From the NCBI GenBank assembly GCA_964036045.1, contig OZ038380.1:63100591-63164590 (forward strand): a DNA stretch of 64,000 nucleotides, written 5' to 3'. The translations under genes and the position numbers were made by a program. The DNA comes from Eutreptiella sp. 'Long Island Sound 2002' (Eukaryota > Euglenozoa > Euglenophyceae > Eutreptiales > Eutreptiaceae). The notes under the pieces were generated by a model. That model was not told the DNA's origin and did no database searches. It saw only the letters and a program-made list of their open reading frames with translations. Positions within the stretch are counted from its first letter, which is position 1, and every line of letters starts with the position of its first letter. This document shows positions 20,975-32,430 of this stretch, piece after piece.

Positions 20975-21718
20975 GACAGGCAGGCAACAGGAAAGCGAAA
21001 GGGAAGCGACAGGTAGGCGAAAGGCAGCCGAGAGGACAGCGACAGGCAAGCCACAACAATGCAACAGGGGCGCAACGGGGTAACACATTGGGTGACAAGG
21101 AGGCAACAGGGAGGCGACAGGGAGGCGACAGAGAGGCGACAGGAAGGCGACAGGCAAGCGACAGGCAAGCGACATGCAAGCGACAAGAGAGCGTCAGGTT
21201 ACCACGTTGGGCGACAGGGAGGCGAAAGGGAGGCGACAGGGAGGCGACAGGAAGGCGACAGGCAAGCGACAGGCAAGCGACAGGCAAGCGACAGGAGAGC
21301 GACAGGTTACCACATTGGGCGACAGGGAAGCGATGGGGGGGCGACAGGGAGGCGACAGGAAGACGACAGGCAAGCGACAGGAGGGCAACAGGGAGGCAAC
21401 AGGAAGTAGCGATAGGACAGCAACAGGAAGGAGCAACAGGAGGGTGAAAGGAGAGCAACAGGAAGGCGGCAGGAAAAAAGCAGCATGGTGACAGGAAACG
21501 ACAGGAAGGGACAGGAGAGGACAGAATAGCAACAGGAGGGCGGCAGGAAAGCGACAGAGAAGTGACAGGGGAGCGACAGGGGAGCGACAGGGGAGCGACA
21601 AGAAAGCGACAGGCAAGTGACAGGGGAGCGACAGGGGGCAAAAAGTGCCAAAAAGGCGACAGGGAGGCGGCAGGGAGGCGACAGGATGGCAACAGGGGAG
21701 CGAGGCGGCCCAAATCTA
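20975..21718. repeat. 10-bp minisatellite, family A copy 2 (A2)
   Basis: GCGACAGG-type 10-bp units, reverse complement of A1. The higher-order marker GTTACCACGTTGGGCGACAG or a variant lies near 21,076, 21,198 and 21,306. The array ends at GGCCCAAATCTA (21,707-21,718), close to the word found at the edge of the family B copies. Confidence 0.93.
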
Positions 21719-22329
21719 GTGAAAAAAGAGAGAATCCTTTCTTGTTTAATTCCAATCGCCTCATTATCACCCTTAAGTGTCGCAATTTCCTTACCGCAAG
21801 AGCAGTGGTGAGCGCATCTACGTGGATGGCTGTCTCAGACCGTGAGGCAATTGGTTCTGTCGTTCGGACCACATCCCTTTCGTTGAGCCAGGACTCGATG
21901 GTGTTGGTGATAGGCAAATCTCTGAACTCCTACTTTGCCACCATCACGAAGGCATCTTCCAGTGCCTTCTCCAAGTACCCAGTGTCCATGGTCATCTCCT
22001 CATCTGCGGGGAGGACCGGGACTGGGGGATGTTCTCGGTGGAACCTGCAATAGCAATGATGAGTTTGCAGGCACCATTCGTTTGACAGCTCCAGTCGCTA
22101 CAGACTCTCAACGTTCTTGAATTTTGGTCTTCAGCGCTTCAGATTCTCCTGGATCTGAGTATCCAGCTTCACAAAGACTGCTGTAACTGTTCAAAATTCC
22201 TTCTCATTGATTATTTGTTTGATGTCCATTTTCTTTCCGTTACACAGTAGTCTGTAAACAACCTTAGCTGCAAGCATGCAAGCGGCAATACTCATTGATT
22301 CGATGATCAGTCCAATCTCCGTAAGTCCT
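21719..22329 (-). other. Spacer with a short coding-like minus-strand stretch
   Basis: On the minus strand, about 21,983 down to 21,730 reads MDTGYLEKALEDAFVMVAK, one stop, then a frame including TNTIESWLNERDVVRTTEPI. This looks like a gene relic of unknown family. From about 22,060 to 22,329 nothing is recognised. Confidence 0.4.
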
Positions 22330-23255
22330 CAGTGTCCTTCGACTGCCAGTGGCCCGTCCTTCTGGCAGGTGTGGTTGGTCAGGATTGGGGGGTGTGGGGA
22401 AGGGAGTAAAAGCTGCAGTTGGTTGCAGATGCGGGTGTTGGTGTTGGTGGGCATGCCTGTCTGGTGGAGTATCCAGCATGGGCATGTGTTGCGGGCTCGT
22501 TGCGCGGCCTGGATTCTAATTTTGGCGACTGCGCGGACCTCCGGGGAGTGGTTGTGGGTCATGCGGTGGAGGAGGAGCGCGGTGTGTCTGCTGTAGGCTG
22601 CCCTCACCTCATCCCCTATGGCGTCCCCAGGATGCGGCCATGCCGCATGGATGGCTCGGGTGGGTATGGAGGTTGGCCAGCCCCCGTCTGCCGCCCATGC
22701 CTTGGTGACGGCGCATGTGGCCGGTTGGAGGGCGGTGGTGGGCCGTGTTGAGTGGAGTGCTTGGAAGCCTATGGGGTCGTTCAAAACCCCCGTGAGGTAG
22801 TACGCCAAGCTTTGGTGAGATAGGAAGAGGGCTTTGGTGACCAGGGACGCATATCGTGGGAGGTGGGCTTGGTGTGACTGCAATTTCGGGGGGAGGGTGG
22901 TATCGTCAGCGCCGGCTGTCTGGATCACTCCCAAGTGGTTTGTGGCTTCCACAACGTTCAGGAGGGGCCCTTGTGGCCTTAGAGTGGGGGCCGTGGCTGC
23001 CCCTCTGATCATGGCTACCGACGTGGTACGGTGGACGATGAGGTTGTTGTGCAAGAGGTAGGAGATGGTCATGTCCAGTAAGTTGTTGACTTGCTGGGTG
23101 ATCGTGGGTCCGTCATCTGGTGTGTGGGGTTCGTGTGGGTCGTGTGTGACCGTGAGGTTGGTGCCGTCTGCAAAACCCACCACGGGGGAGGGGAGGGGGT
23201 AGGGCGCGTAGGCTGGGTGGTCCCCCTCGATGGTAAGGGCCAAAGGGAATGTCAT
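22330..23255 (-). pseudogene. LINE reverse transcriptase, palm/thumb and C-terminal part
   Basis: A 308-codon minus-strand frame follows the GVPQG region of the same LINE. Reverse transcriptase copies element RNA into DNA at a nicked target. The catalytic box reads FADG at residues 28-31 (VVGFADGTNLTVTHDP), so the second Asp of the usual FADD is Gly, which should abolish activity. The downstream part (LAYYLTGVLNDPIGFQALHS, RMTHNHSPEVRAVAKIRIQA) is the connection region. The frame ends near 22,330, where coding character stops abruptly, so any RNase H domain is missing. Confidence 0.75.
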
Positions 23256-23261
23256 AAGGAG

Positions 23262-23925
23262 TTACAGGAAGGGCCCTTCTGCTCCTCCCTGTGGGACCCC
23301 GCTGCCCGGCGCAAGGAAGGGGGTCAGGCCTGCCCCAGTGTGGACTGTGTACTTGCGGGTGCGGATGTCCTTCAAGGTGAAGTTGTAGAAAGGGAGGCCC
23401 AGGCTTTCCAGACTGCTTCCAAGGGGAGCCAGGCGGTGTTCGAGAAGACTCCCTGACGAGGAGAGAGGCGATGATGAGGTCCCACGGGTCCATGTTGGCG
23501 ACGGTGTCCTGGAGGAAGATGGCGTCGTGTGGGGACGAACCCAGGGTAACCACCCAAAGGCTGGCGGGTATGTGGAGGTCCAGATGGGGGCGGACGCGGC
23601 GCAGGAGGACAGTCCAGAGGATCTTGACCTCCGTGACTGCACACACTATGGGGCGCCAGTTGTCTGGGTTGGCCCAGTCCTCCTTTATGTAGAGGGGGCG
23701 AACAACGTTGGCCGAGTCCGGTCGTAGAGGGATCTGTCCCCTGACGATGCCCCACAGGCGTTGGGCGAGGGGAAAGAGAAGGTGGGCGGGGAGGTGGTAG
23801 TACGCCTCTGCAGGGAGGCCGTCGTAGCCTGGCGTTTTGTGTTTCTGGAAACTCTGAATGACTTTCCGGACTTCGTGGATGGTGAAGGGGCGTTTCTCTA
23901 GTTGCCACCTCTGGGCGCTATTGAA
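23262..23925 (-). pseudogene. LINE reverse transcriptase, fingers and GVPQG region
   Basis: The minus strand reads through early RT motifs: KTPGYDGLPAEAYYHLPAH, DWANPDNWRPIVCAVTEVKI and PHDAIFLQDTVANMDPWDLI, the part that positions primer and template. Near 23,440 the frame shifts; the next frame (23,262-23,642) carries PGSGVPQGGAEGPFL, the conserved GxPQG motif. A further shift links it to the FADG frame downstream. At least two frameshifts and one catalytic substitution mark this RT as dead. Order and strand match the endonuclease upstream. Confidence 0.75.
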
Positions 23926-24356
23926 AACCTGGGGGAGGTGTTCGATTTTGTTTTGGATGTCTGTGTCCCGTGTGTCCTGGTTGGGGGTTCGTTGGTGGAA
24001 AAAGCTGTCCTGGTGGCGTGGGGTACCGTGGCCGGGTTGTTGGTGAGGGAGCTGTCTGCCTGCCGGACTGTGGTAATGGTGCGGTGGCTCGTGTCGGTCA
24101 TGGCGTTGTCGAGGTCACGTATGGCTTTGTAGGGGAGTCCGTGGCGCGCATATCGCTCCTGTTATTGGGCTTTGCGCTGTTGTCTGTGGTGTGCCACTGC
24201 TGCAGGTCAGCCCTGATGTGGGCTATCTCCGTTCTGCAGTCGTGTATGTTGTAGCAGATTTGCGGGGTATCGTTGTGGAGGAGGGTCGCCAAGTGTTGCT
24301 TCGCATGCCAAAGGACATTGGGCATATCTCCCAGGGCTGTGGGTGTGCGGTCGTCC

Positions 24357-25292
24357 TCAGCCTGGGGTTGCTGCTGGAAGCCGCATGCGGCGGCGGCCAT
24401 GGGCATGGCTGTGAGTAGGTTGCTGGGGTCCTGTTGGTTGAGCCGGGCGCGGTCTATTGCCCTGTGGTACTGGGACCAGGCTTGCTTGTCGTGCAGTGGG
24501 GGCATTTTCAGGGGAGGGCGGCGAGCCTTGGTCCGCATCCTCCGGGGGGTTGGGAGGAGGGGTTGCCATGGTGAGGCGGAGGTGTAAGGGCCTGTGGCGT
24601 GTTGGTCCCAGCAGGAGCGGGCCGTACCGGGCCTGTTCCGGGATGATGGTGGTGGGGTCGACGTAGCACACATCGATGCGGGAGGGGGCGGCCTCCGTTT
24701 GGTGGGGGGAGTGGGATGCCTGGCCTTTCAGGGCAGCGGTCAAGTCCATGAGCCCCAGCATGTCGATGGTTCCGCGGACTGCATGGTATTGGGGCGTGGC
24801 CTGTCCCTCTCGGTCCGCCGGGGTTGGGGCGGCGTTCACATCGCCGATGATGATGGTGGGGGCGAGCATTGCCATCTGCGGGTATGCTTCATCCAGGGCT
24901 TGGAGGAAGAGCTCCGTTGCGTCGCCAAATGGGACGTGGGTGTTGATGACATTTAGTTGCCGTCGGGCCCCGAGGACTTCGTAGACGCTCAGTCTCCCCG
25001 AGATCCTGAGGTGGTGGACGAGGCGGACTTGGATGCCCACCCGGGTATACAAGGTGGTCCCCTTGTGCCAGTAGTATTTGTATGCTTTCCGGTCCAGGGT
25101 ACATATGGGGGTGGGTTCCGGAGGGTCGTCGCGCTGAAGGCCGTGCTCCTGGAAAGTGAGAAGGTAGGGGACCCAATTTGCCCCCTGTGCCATCGGCAGT
25201 TCTTGGAGGTCGGCAGTGGCATCCTTCAAGTATGTGATGGCTTGGTGGTTGACGTCAAGGAGGTTGATGGTGACCTCGGTGGCCGCGGGCAA
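24357..25292 (-). pseudogene. LINE AP-endonuclease domain (EEP family)
   Basis: This 311-codon minus-strand frame is an exonuclease-endonuclease-phosphatase domain, the enzyme that nicks target DNA to prime LINE reverse transcription. Motifs in order: LLTFQEHGLQ (catalytic Glu49), NVINTHVPFGD (His119), IIIGDVNAAPTPADR (Asp151, Asn153), SRIDVCYVDP (Asp207) and RHRPLHLRL (His233). The usual start 'N-x-N-G' region is poorly preserved, suggesting that the first strand lies in another frame further upstream. After residue 240 the sequence is Pro/Gln-rich linker leading toward the RT. The catalytic residues look intact although the RT is broken. Confidence 0.8.
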
Positions 25293-28200
25293 GGGCTGTA
25301 GGGGCCTCCATCCCCGGCCCTCTGCCCTGTCAGGAAGGAGGACCGGGGCTCAGGGACTTCTTGCTGGGCAATGGGCGTTTGGCTGGACGTCCTGGGGGTA
25401 GGCCCTGGTTCCATTCCGGGGGCTTTTCCCCGGTGTACTTGGTGCCCCCCTGCGCCTTGTCCTCGGGGGTGACGTGTCGGATGGGTTGGGCGCTCGTGAG
25501 CTCCAAGGTGTTGCCCTCTACCTTGTCCAGGGCGCTGCGTTGGTTGAGCCGGGGGTGGCAGTGCCATTGCAGCCGGATTTGCACCCCTCTGTTTGGGCCC
25601 TTGCCCTTAAGGCGGTATTGGATCGTGCCCTCGCAACAGTCGTTGCTGAATGGCTGTTGGACTCTCGTGCCCTGTTGGAATTCTGTGTATGTTTTGGCCT
25701 GTGGCGGTGCCTGTGGTGGGAGGGAGGATGATGCGGATGCCTGGTCTGAGTGGGCGGGAGAGTTCAGCGGGGCGTTTGCCAGGTTGGGGGGAGAGGCTTG
25801 GGCGGGTGTTGAGGGGTGAATGGCTGTTGCTTTGCCGTCTACTCTGGCCTGTTGGGAGCTAGGGGCGGGTGTGTCCCTTTTTTGCCGTGCTTGTTTCAGC
25901 GGGACTGGAGGTGGGCTTGGGCTTGGAAGAAGGGATCAGTAGCGTGCTGGCCAGGGTCCCGCAGCAGGGGTTCCGCCAATGTTTGCATGGTTGCCTTCGC
26001 GCGGTTTCGTGTGAGGTCCGCGAGTTTCCGTACTGTTTCTGGGGGGTCTGTGGACCATGGTAGTGCCGATGGGCTGTCCTCCAAAGGGATGGTGGGGGTG
26101 GTAGTTCCTCATGGCCTTCGCCTGCATGACCCGGGCCTCGGTGGGTTCCGGCGTGTCTGGACCGTTGGGGGACCCTTGGGCCCAGTACATCGCTGTGTAG
26201 AGGGCTTTGCATGGGGCGCCCTGTCGGCCTGTGGCAGTGGTGGCTTGGAGGAGTAGCTGTCGGCCTCGCGGGGAGTCCTTTGGGTCTCTTTCTGGGGTGT
26301 AGACCTGGGCTGCTACGAGGACTCCGTGTGCCGAGTGGAGTACCCACCACTGGGCGTCCGGTTTCAGGATGTGGATGGCGGTCGTTGGGGGGGTGCGTCG
26401 AGGGTGTCCCACGGTGCGACGGCTACTTCCATTCGGGAGGGGTGGAGGTGTTGGTTGGCTCTGTGGCGGAGGAGTTGATCAAAGTTGAGGAGCGCCACTG
26501 GGTCTTTGGGGCCCTGCAGTGGTGGAGACATTGCTGAAATGGTAGTGGGGTCCTGGTGAAGTTCGTGGGCGGCAAAGGCGTAGATTGCGGCGGTGATGAC
26601 GTGCTGGGCTTGTCCCTCCAGCAGGATGTGGCACTCTGTGCCGAAATCTGTAGGCGGGTGGGCCGTGGGGTGGACTGTGATGTGGGTTAGAGCGCGTTGG
26701 TCTGCCTCTTTTCCCCCCTGTGTTGCCTACGACCCTTTGTTCCCCGGGATGTGTTGATGGTGGTGTCTGGGTGGGGGCAGTCCGAGGGTGAGGGATTCCA
26801 CCCTGTGCAGGGAGACCGCGTGTTCCCTGGACCATATCGGCAGGATGTATATGCCTGGGTCCCCTGGCACTGTGTCCAGATACATGCTGCCTGATATGGT
26901 GGGGGCCGCCAGTGGCTGGCGCAGGGCTGAGTTGCACGGGTTGAAGCAGGGTGGGTCGTGGTGCGCACAACGGGAGTGGTCGATGCCATATGGGGTAATG
27001 TGGACGGCGAAGGGTCCAACGGCGCGCTGCAGTTTATGGGGTTGGATGTCGTCGAGGCGGGCCACCGCCTGTGTTTGGGAGCGTCCCTCGCTGATCCACA
27101 CGGCGTCCGCCCGTGACGCCACCAGGCTCAGGCAGTCCACAATGATGCCCGTGATTGTGCGGTTGTGGATGGCATCTGACACCCTGGTGTGAAAATTGCC
27201 TATCCGCGGGATAGTGGGGTCATCGTGGACAGTGCGGGCCCTGCTTTGTGCCTCGTCTCGGTGTTGGGCCTCTTGGGCACGGGTCTGCAAGCCTGCTTGT
27301 TTGGGCTTCTTGTTGGGGCCTGGTGCCATGTGAAGAGGGGTGGACCAGCAGAGGGCGTGATGGAGGGTGGGGTGCGCGAGATCTCCCCGTGTTGCCCATG
27401 TTTACAGGGTGGTTGCGGCGGTCGCTTTCGCCTGTATGGTGTACCGCTTGTCGTGCCCGCGCTGGGTGATGAGAATGTTTGGGGGCTGTCAGTTCGTACA
27501 CTTGGGTGGTGTGGGGGAGGTGGCGGGTGACGATGATCTTGGCAGCGTTCTTCTTGCGCGTGGTGGTGTGTGGAATTATGTAGTGGGCTGCCCATTCGTC
27601 GTGGGAGGGTTCCCCTGCTGTGTCCAGTTTTAGTGGGGGCCGGAGTGGTTTTGTCGCTTGGGGTTTCTCTTCGCTCGTTGTGTGCGGCGTTACTTTGGTT
27701 TTGACCAGGTATCGTGAGCTCCAGGTCTCCAGGGCTCCCACCTGGGTGGCTGCCGCCGTCTCGGTTTGGAAGAGGGCGGTGGTGTTAAGGTCCAGGGGGG
27801 GGGCTCCTGGCTGTGGGGTGAGAGTGTCATGGTCTTGGTATGCCCAGAAAATGGTGTAGCCTCGTTGGGTGTTGCGTTGTGCGGGTTGGATCTGCGTTTG
27901 CTGGATGGATAGGGTGGCCTTGATGTCCTCGGCTGCCTGTGCGTTTTTGGGCATAGTGTATGCCCATAACCCCTGGGACGTGTCCGCCGTGCGGGGCCGG
28001 GGCTATCCCTCTTACCGGGTGGAGGGTGTGGTGTGTGCGCGTGAGGCCTAGGTGCTCTTGAAGGAGGTCTCCGCGGATGTCCTCGCACCTGTGATGCCAG
28101 GTTTGTCTGTGGTCGCTAAGGGCGGGGTAGGTGATGACCATGGATTGGCACAGGGTGGGGCCTCGGTGTACCGTCAGCGGTGTTGGAGATTCTTGTGGAA

Positions 28201-29332
28201 GCAGGTCGGTGATGTGGGCAGGGGTCGTCGTTATGGGGTCTTCACCATTTGGTGTGATGGTGGCATCCCCTTGGACGCTGAGGAGGAGGTGCTGGCGGTC
28301 AACTGGCAGTGTCCAGGAGTCGGTGGGTTCGGTGACCCAATGGAGGCAGATCGCTTTGAGTCTCGGTGTGATTTCCTCCCAGCGGAGGATACTGTTGTAG
28401 ACCGCTCGTTCCCGTGGCAGGTTTCGGTACCAGTTGTGGTCCGGGGTGGTGCGGTGCTGCAGAAGGAGTTCCATCCTGGTGATGGGATGTGCAAGGGGCT
28501 CCTGGTTGGGGCGTTCCTGTGTGGTGGGTGGGGGCAGCGCTTGGGGCATCTGGTTGTCTGGTTGCTGCGGGGCCCTTGCTTCTTGCAGCCCTGCTCTGAT
28601 AGTGGCAAAGATGTGGTGGGGGGTTGGCGAGGTGCGGGGGTGTGGTGCCAGATCGCTGCAGGTGACATGGTAACCCGTTGCGTTCTAGGGGTCTTGCTGT
28701 ATGGTGATGGTGCTGGCGGCGTCGTCCTCAGACGTCCTCCCCTGTGGGTTTTTGTTTAGGGGGTGGATACCATGCCGGGTGTCTTCAGGCGGGCGGGGGT
28801 AGATGGAGTCTGCTGCTTCCAGGAAGGCGTCCAGGGTGCTGTAAGTGTCCTCCCAGAGGGGGTCGTCCTGGGGGCCCCACTCGTTGTCGCCCCCCTTCTC
28901 TTGCCTCCATTCCTGGAGAGTTACCTGGGTCGCTGGGAGTTCTTGGAGAACCTGTTGATAGTACTGCTCGGCGTCTATGGGTTTGGCTAGGGTGCTGGCT
29001 AGCGTGGCGTAGATGTCTCTGGGTGGCAGGAATGGTGGGAGCGTGGCGGTGCCATCCGGTCCCTTCTGCTGCTGCTCTCTTGGTGGTCCTCCGTCTCGTC
29101 TGGGGACATCGAGTGGGGCTGCATGTGATGATCGGGTTCCTGCGAGCACGGGCACTGTTGGTGGGCGTGTGAAAGTGGGGTCAGGACCGCAGGTAGGTGT
29201 TGGATGGCTTGGAGGACGTTGTAGTCGTTGACCCACGGGCAGTGGGCTCCGCGGCGCAACCTGTTGGGGGAAGTGGGGGGACGGTGTGGTTTCTGTTCCA
29301 CGAGGCTGTGTACAGTAGGCTGGGCGGTGCAT
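25293..29332 (-). pseudogene. LINE 5' coding region (ORF1-like), frameshifted
   Basis: Upstream of the endonuclease on the same strand, a series of minus-strand frames (28,685-29,332; 27,827-28,549; 27,220-27,954; 26,727-27,329; 25,859-26,412; 25,226-25,584) shows coherent, non-repetitive protein sequence, for example TLQEWRQEKGGDNEWGPQDD, RLKAICLHWVTEPTDSWTLP and HNRTITGIIVDCLSLVASRA. Neighbouring frames overlap at frameshift points, for example near 27,950. I recognise no domain and no CCHC knuckle. By position this is the LINE's first protein or the N-terminal part of its polyprotein. Its upstream end merges into G/T-rich repeats near 29.3 kb. Confidence 0.55.
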
Positions 29333-32300
29333 GTGGGTGGTGGCGTGCCCGCTCTGCTGTGTCCTGTGACCCCTCGTCCCCGTGGTGTGGTGGTTGGCGT
29401 GCGTTGTGCTGGTTGGCCTGGACAGTTGCCGCGCCCGCTCGGCGCTTGTCGTCCGCGTAGGGTTCAGGTGGTGGGGTTGTGGTGCTGGTTGGGGTTTGCG
29501 TGAGCTGGCCTCGATGGCTTGAAGAGTGCTTGGAGGGCACTGGGGCCGCGGCGGGCTGGCGGGTGTTCATGGTCCAGCGGTGGTGTGTTGTGGGGCTGTC
29601 CTGTGGTGGTCCGCTTCCCGGGGATGTTGGTGTCGTGGTCGGTGGGGCTGTGGTCGGTTACTGATCTGGGTTGTTTTTTGCGCTTCGCCGCCTGCGGTTG
29701 TTTTTCTTGTGTGTTGGTCCGCTGTTGGGTCTTGGCGCTTGTCAGTGGCCTGTGGTGTGGTGTAGTGGTGCCTGGTGGTGCGTGGTGGTGTGTCGTTGTT
29801 TGGTGGTCGTCGGTGGTGTGGGGCCCGGTGGCCGGTGGGCGGCCACTGTGTGTGCGGTGCGAGGAGGTGTGGGCGTTGGTGCCATGGATGTGGTTTGTGG
29901 GGTGCTTGCCCATTTTGGTGTGCAGGTAGGCTCGGTGTCAGTTCCGTTCTTCGGCTGCTGCTGTTGCCGGGTGGTGGGGGTGTTAGGGTGTGGGTGATGC
30001 TGGTGGCGTAGAGGGATGGTCTTGGAACGTGTTGGGGCGGTGTTACTCGTCGTTTTTGGGTGCTGGTGGTGGTCTGGGTGCTGCTTGATTTCTCTACTGG
30101 CGTGTGTGACTTGCGTGACGCGGTCCGGCCAGGTGGGCGTGCCGGGTGTGGGTAATGCTGTCATGTGGTTCAGGGGGCTGGGGCGTTAAAGCGTGGACCC
30201 TGTGGTGTGTCTCGCTGTGCCCGCGCTTCTTCCCCGGCGGGCTTGGCCTGGGTGCGGGCCTTCCCGTGGCCCGCCCCTCCTGTGGCGGTGGTGGCCTGTT
30301 GTGGTGCTTGTGGGGCTGGCGCTTTGTGGTCTGTTGGTGGTTGCTGAGCTGGTGGGTCGTGGTGTCTGTAGGCGGGCTTCGGTGTGGTGTTCTGGTGTTT
30401 GGTGGTGCGTGGCGCTTTGTGGCTGGTTGGTAGCTTGTTGATGCTGGGCGGTCTTCTGTGTGGTGTGTGCTGGTTGTTGCCGTTATGGGGCTGCCAGTGC
30501 GGCAGTCAGATGGCGTGCAGTGGTGGTGGTTGCACGGTGTTTCGCTGGTGTGGTGGGTGCGGTTTGCTTTGCACTTGCCTGGCCTCCCCTGGCGGGCGTG
30601 GTTGTGTGAGGGGGGTTGCCAACGGCTTGTTGTTGGTGTGTGATATGGTGGGGGTGTCTCGTTATGGCTTGTCGTGGGCGCCGGGTGTCAGGTTGCGGTG
30701 TTTCTCTCCGCTCCGGGATGTTGGTTGTGGTGTGGCTGGACATGCTGGTTTCGGGTCTGTGTCGGCGGCGGTGGTTTGGGTCTTACTTGTGTGTTGTGGA
30801 GTTTGGTTTGGGGTTTTCCTTCAGGGCTCAGTGGCTGTGTGAGCGTGCGATCTGTGAGGTTGGGCGGCCGTGTGTGTGGGTGTGGTTCCTCATGTTCTTG
30901 GCTGGGGGCTGCTACTGGAGGCATCTTGCTGCCTGCGGTGGTTCCGTGGGGGTGGCTTGCTGTTCTTGTGTGGGGCTGGCGGCTGTTGACCTGGGTGCTG
31001 GTTCCTCCTTTTCATGGTGTGGGGGTGTTTGTTGGTGTTGGTCCCGCCATTCCTGGCTGAGCGCCTGGAGGGCCTGGTGTCAGTGTTGGGCGGTTTCCCG
31101 CCAATCCTGGCGGGGTGTTTGCGTGTAGTTCCCTGCTTCCCCTGGCTGAGATGTGGTGTCAATTATGTTGGGTGGATTTGCTGGTGGTTGGTGTCCGTAG
31201 GTTGGTGGTGGCGTTTGGGGTTTGTTCTGCTGTCCTTGTCGGTGCTGGGTTCCGGTGGCTGGTCGGCGCTGCGTGGCCTGCTGTTGGCCTGGCGGTGCCT
31301 GATGGCGCGTGGTGGTGAGTCGCTGTGTGGTGCTGGTCTTCCGGGTGGTGTGCAGTGGGTGTTTCCACCGTTGGGGTCTGTGGCCGGTTGTTGTGTTTGG
31401 TGTGTGGCGATGGTGCTTCGCCGTCTGTCGTTGGCGTGGTGGGCGGGGTTTGTGGGGCCTGGCCTCTCGCTGTTTGTGTGCCTGCTTGCGGAGGTTGCTG
31501 TTGGCTCGGTCCGGTTTGGGGTGGTGTGGGGTGGCGTTCCCCGTGTCGTCAGGGGTGCCTGTCTTGTTGTGCCCCGTGTGGTTGGGTGTGGCTTGTCTTT
31601 CTGGTCTGGAGCCTGCCGCTGGTGTTACGAGGCTGGTTCGTGCTGGTCCCTCCTCTTTCTCCGCTGCAGGTCTGGTGGCAGTGCCTGTGGGTGTGGCGCT
31701 GAGCGGTCCCGTGGTTGTGCTTGTGGCTGTCGTATTCTGCTGCCCCTGGCCAGGGTAGGTGTGGGTGCTGGCTGTGTCGTGGCTCCTGGCTGGGGCCACG
31801 TGCCGGTCGGTCTTGGTTGAGCGTTCCTGTATTGCCCTTGGCGGGGGCTGCTAGTGGGTCCTCGTGGGCGGTCGGTGACCGATTCTGGGCGGGGGCGTTC
31901 GCCTCTCCTGGTCGTGGGCGCAAGGTGGTAGGTTGCGGTGTTTCTCTTCTCTCTGGGATGTTGGTGGTGGTGTGGCTGGAGGCGATGGTTTGGGGTCTGT
32001 GGTGGCGGCGGTGGTTCCTGTCATACCGGAGCATTGTCGGGTTTGGTTTGGGCTTGTCGTTCCGGGCTCGGTGTGTGTGTCTGGGTCTGGTTCTGTGGGG
32101 TCCGGCAGCCGTGTGTGTGGCTAAGGTTCCTCACGTTAGAGGCTGCGGGCTGGTACCGGCGGCTTCTTGCCGTCTGCGCTGGTTCTGTGAAGGTGGCCTG
32201 CTGTTCCCATGTGTGGCTGGCGGCTGTGTCCTTTGCCGTGGGTTTCCCCTTTTCCGGGAGTGGGGGTGATTGGTGGTGTCGGCTGAGGGCTTTGTCGGCT

Positions 32301-32430
32301 TGCTGGCGGTGTTGGGTGGTTTCCCGCCTATCCTGGCGGGGGGTATGGTGTCGGTTTTGTTGGGTGGGTGTGTTGGTGGTCGGCGTGCGGCAGTTGGTGT
32401 CGGCGCATGTTGGGTGTGTTCAGGTGTCCT
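29333..32430. repeat. G/T-rich tandem repeat, first orientation
   Basis: The plus strand is rich in TGGTGGTGTG-type words and poor in A. A long unit of about 1.24 kb is duplicated: TTGCGGTGTTTCTCT followed by GGGATGTTGGTKGTGGTGTG at about 30,694 recurs at about 31,937, with matching DNA for more than 300 bp. The dimeric core (CCGCCATTCCTGGCTGAG, then CCCGCCAATCCTGGCGGGG) appears at about 31,046-31,115 and in part near 32,320. His/Thr/Pro-rich minus-strand frames are composition-driven, though the part nearest 29.3 kb may still belong to the LINE. Confidence 0.8.

Noticed and set aside
18560-21706. CRISPR-like array appearance of the GCGACAGG repeats
   Set aside because: Units are 10 bp with no 25-40 bp spacers, the organism appears eukaryotic, and there are no cas genes.
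22329-29913. Plus-strand frames across the LINE region as genes
   Set aside because: They are complements of the minus-strand LINE coding sequence; endonuclease and RT motifs appear only on the minus strand.
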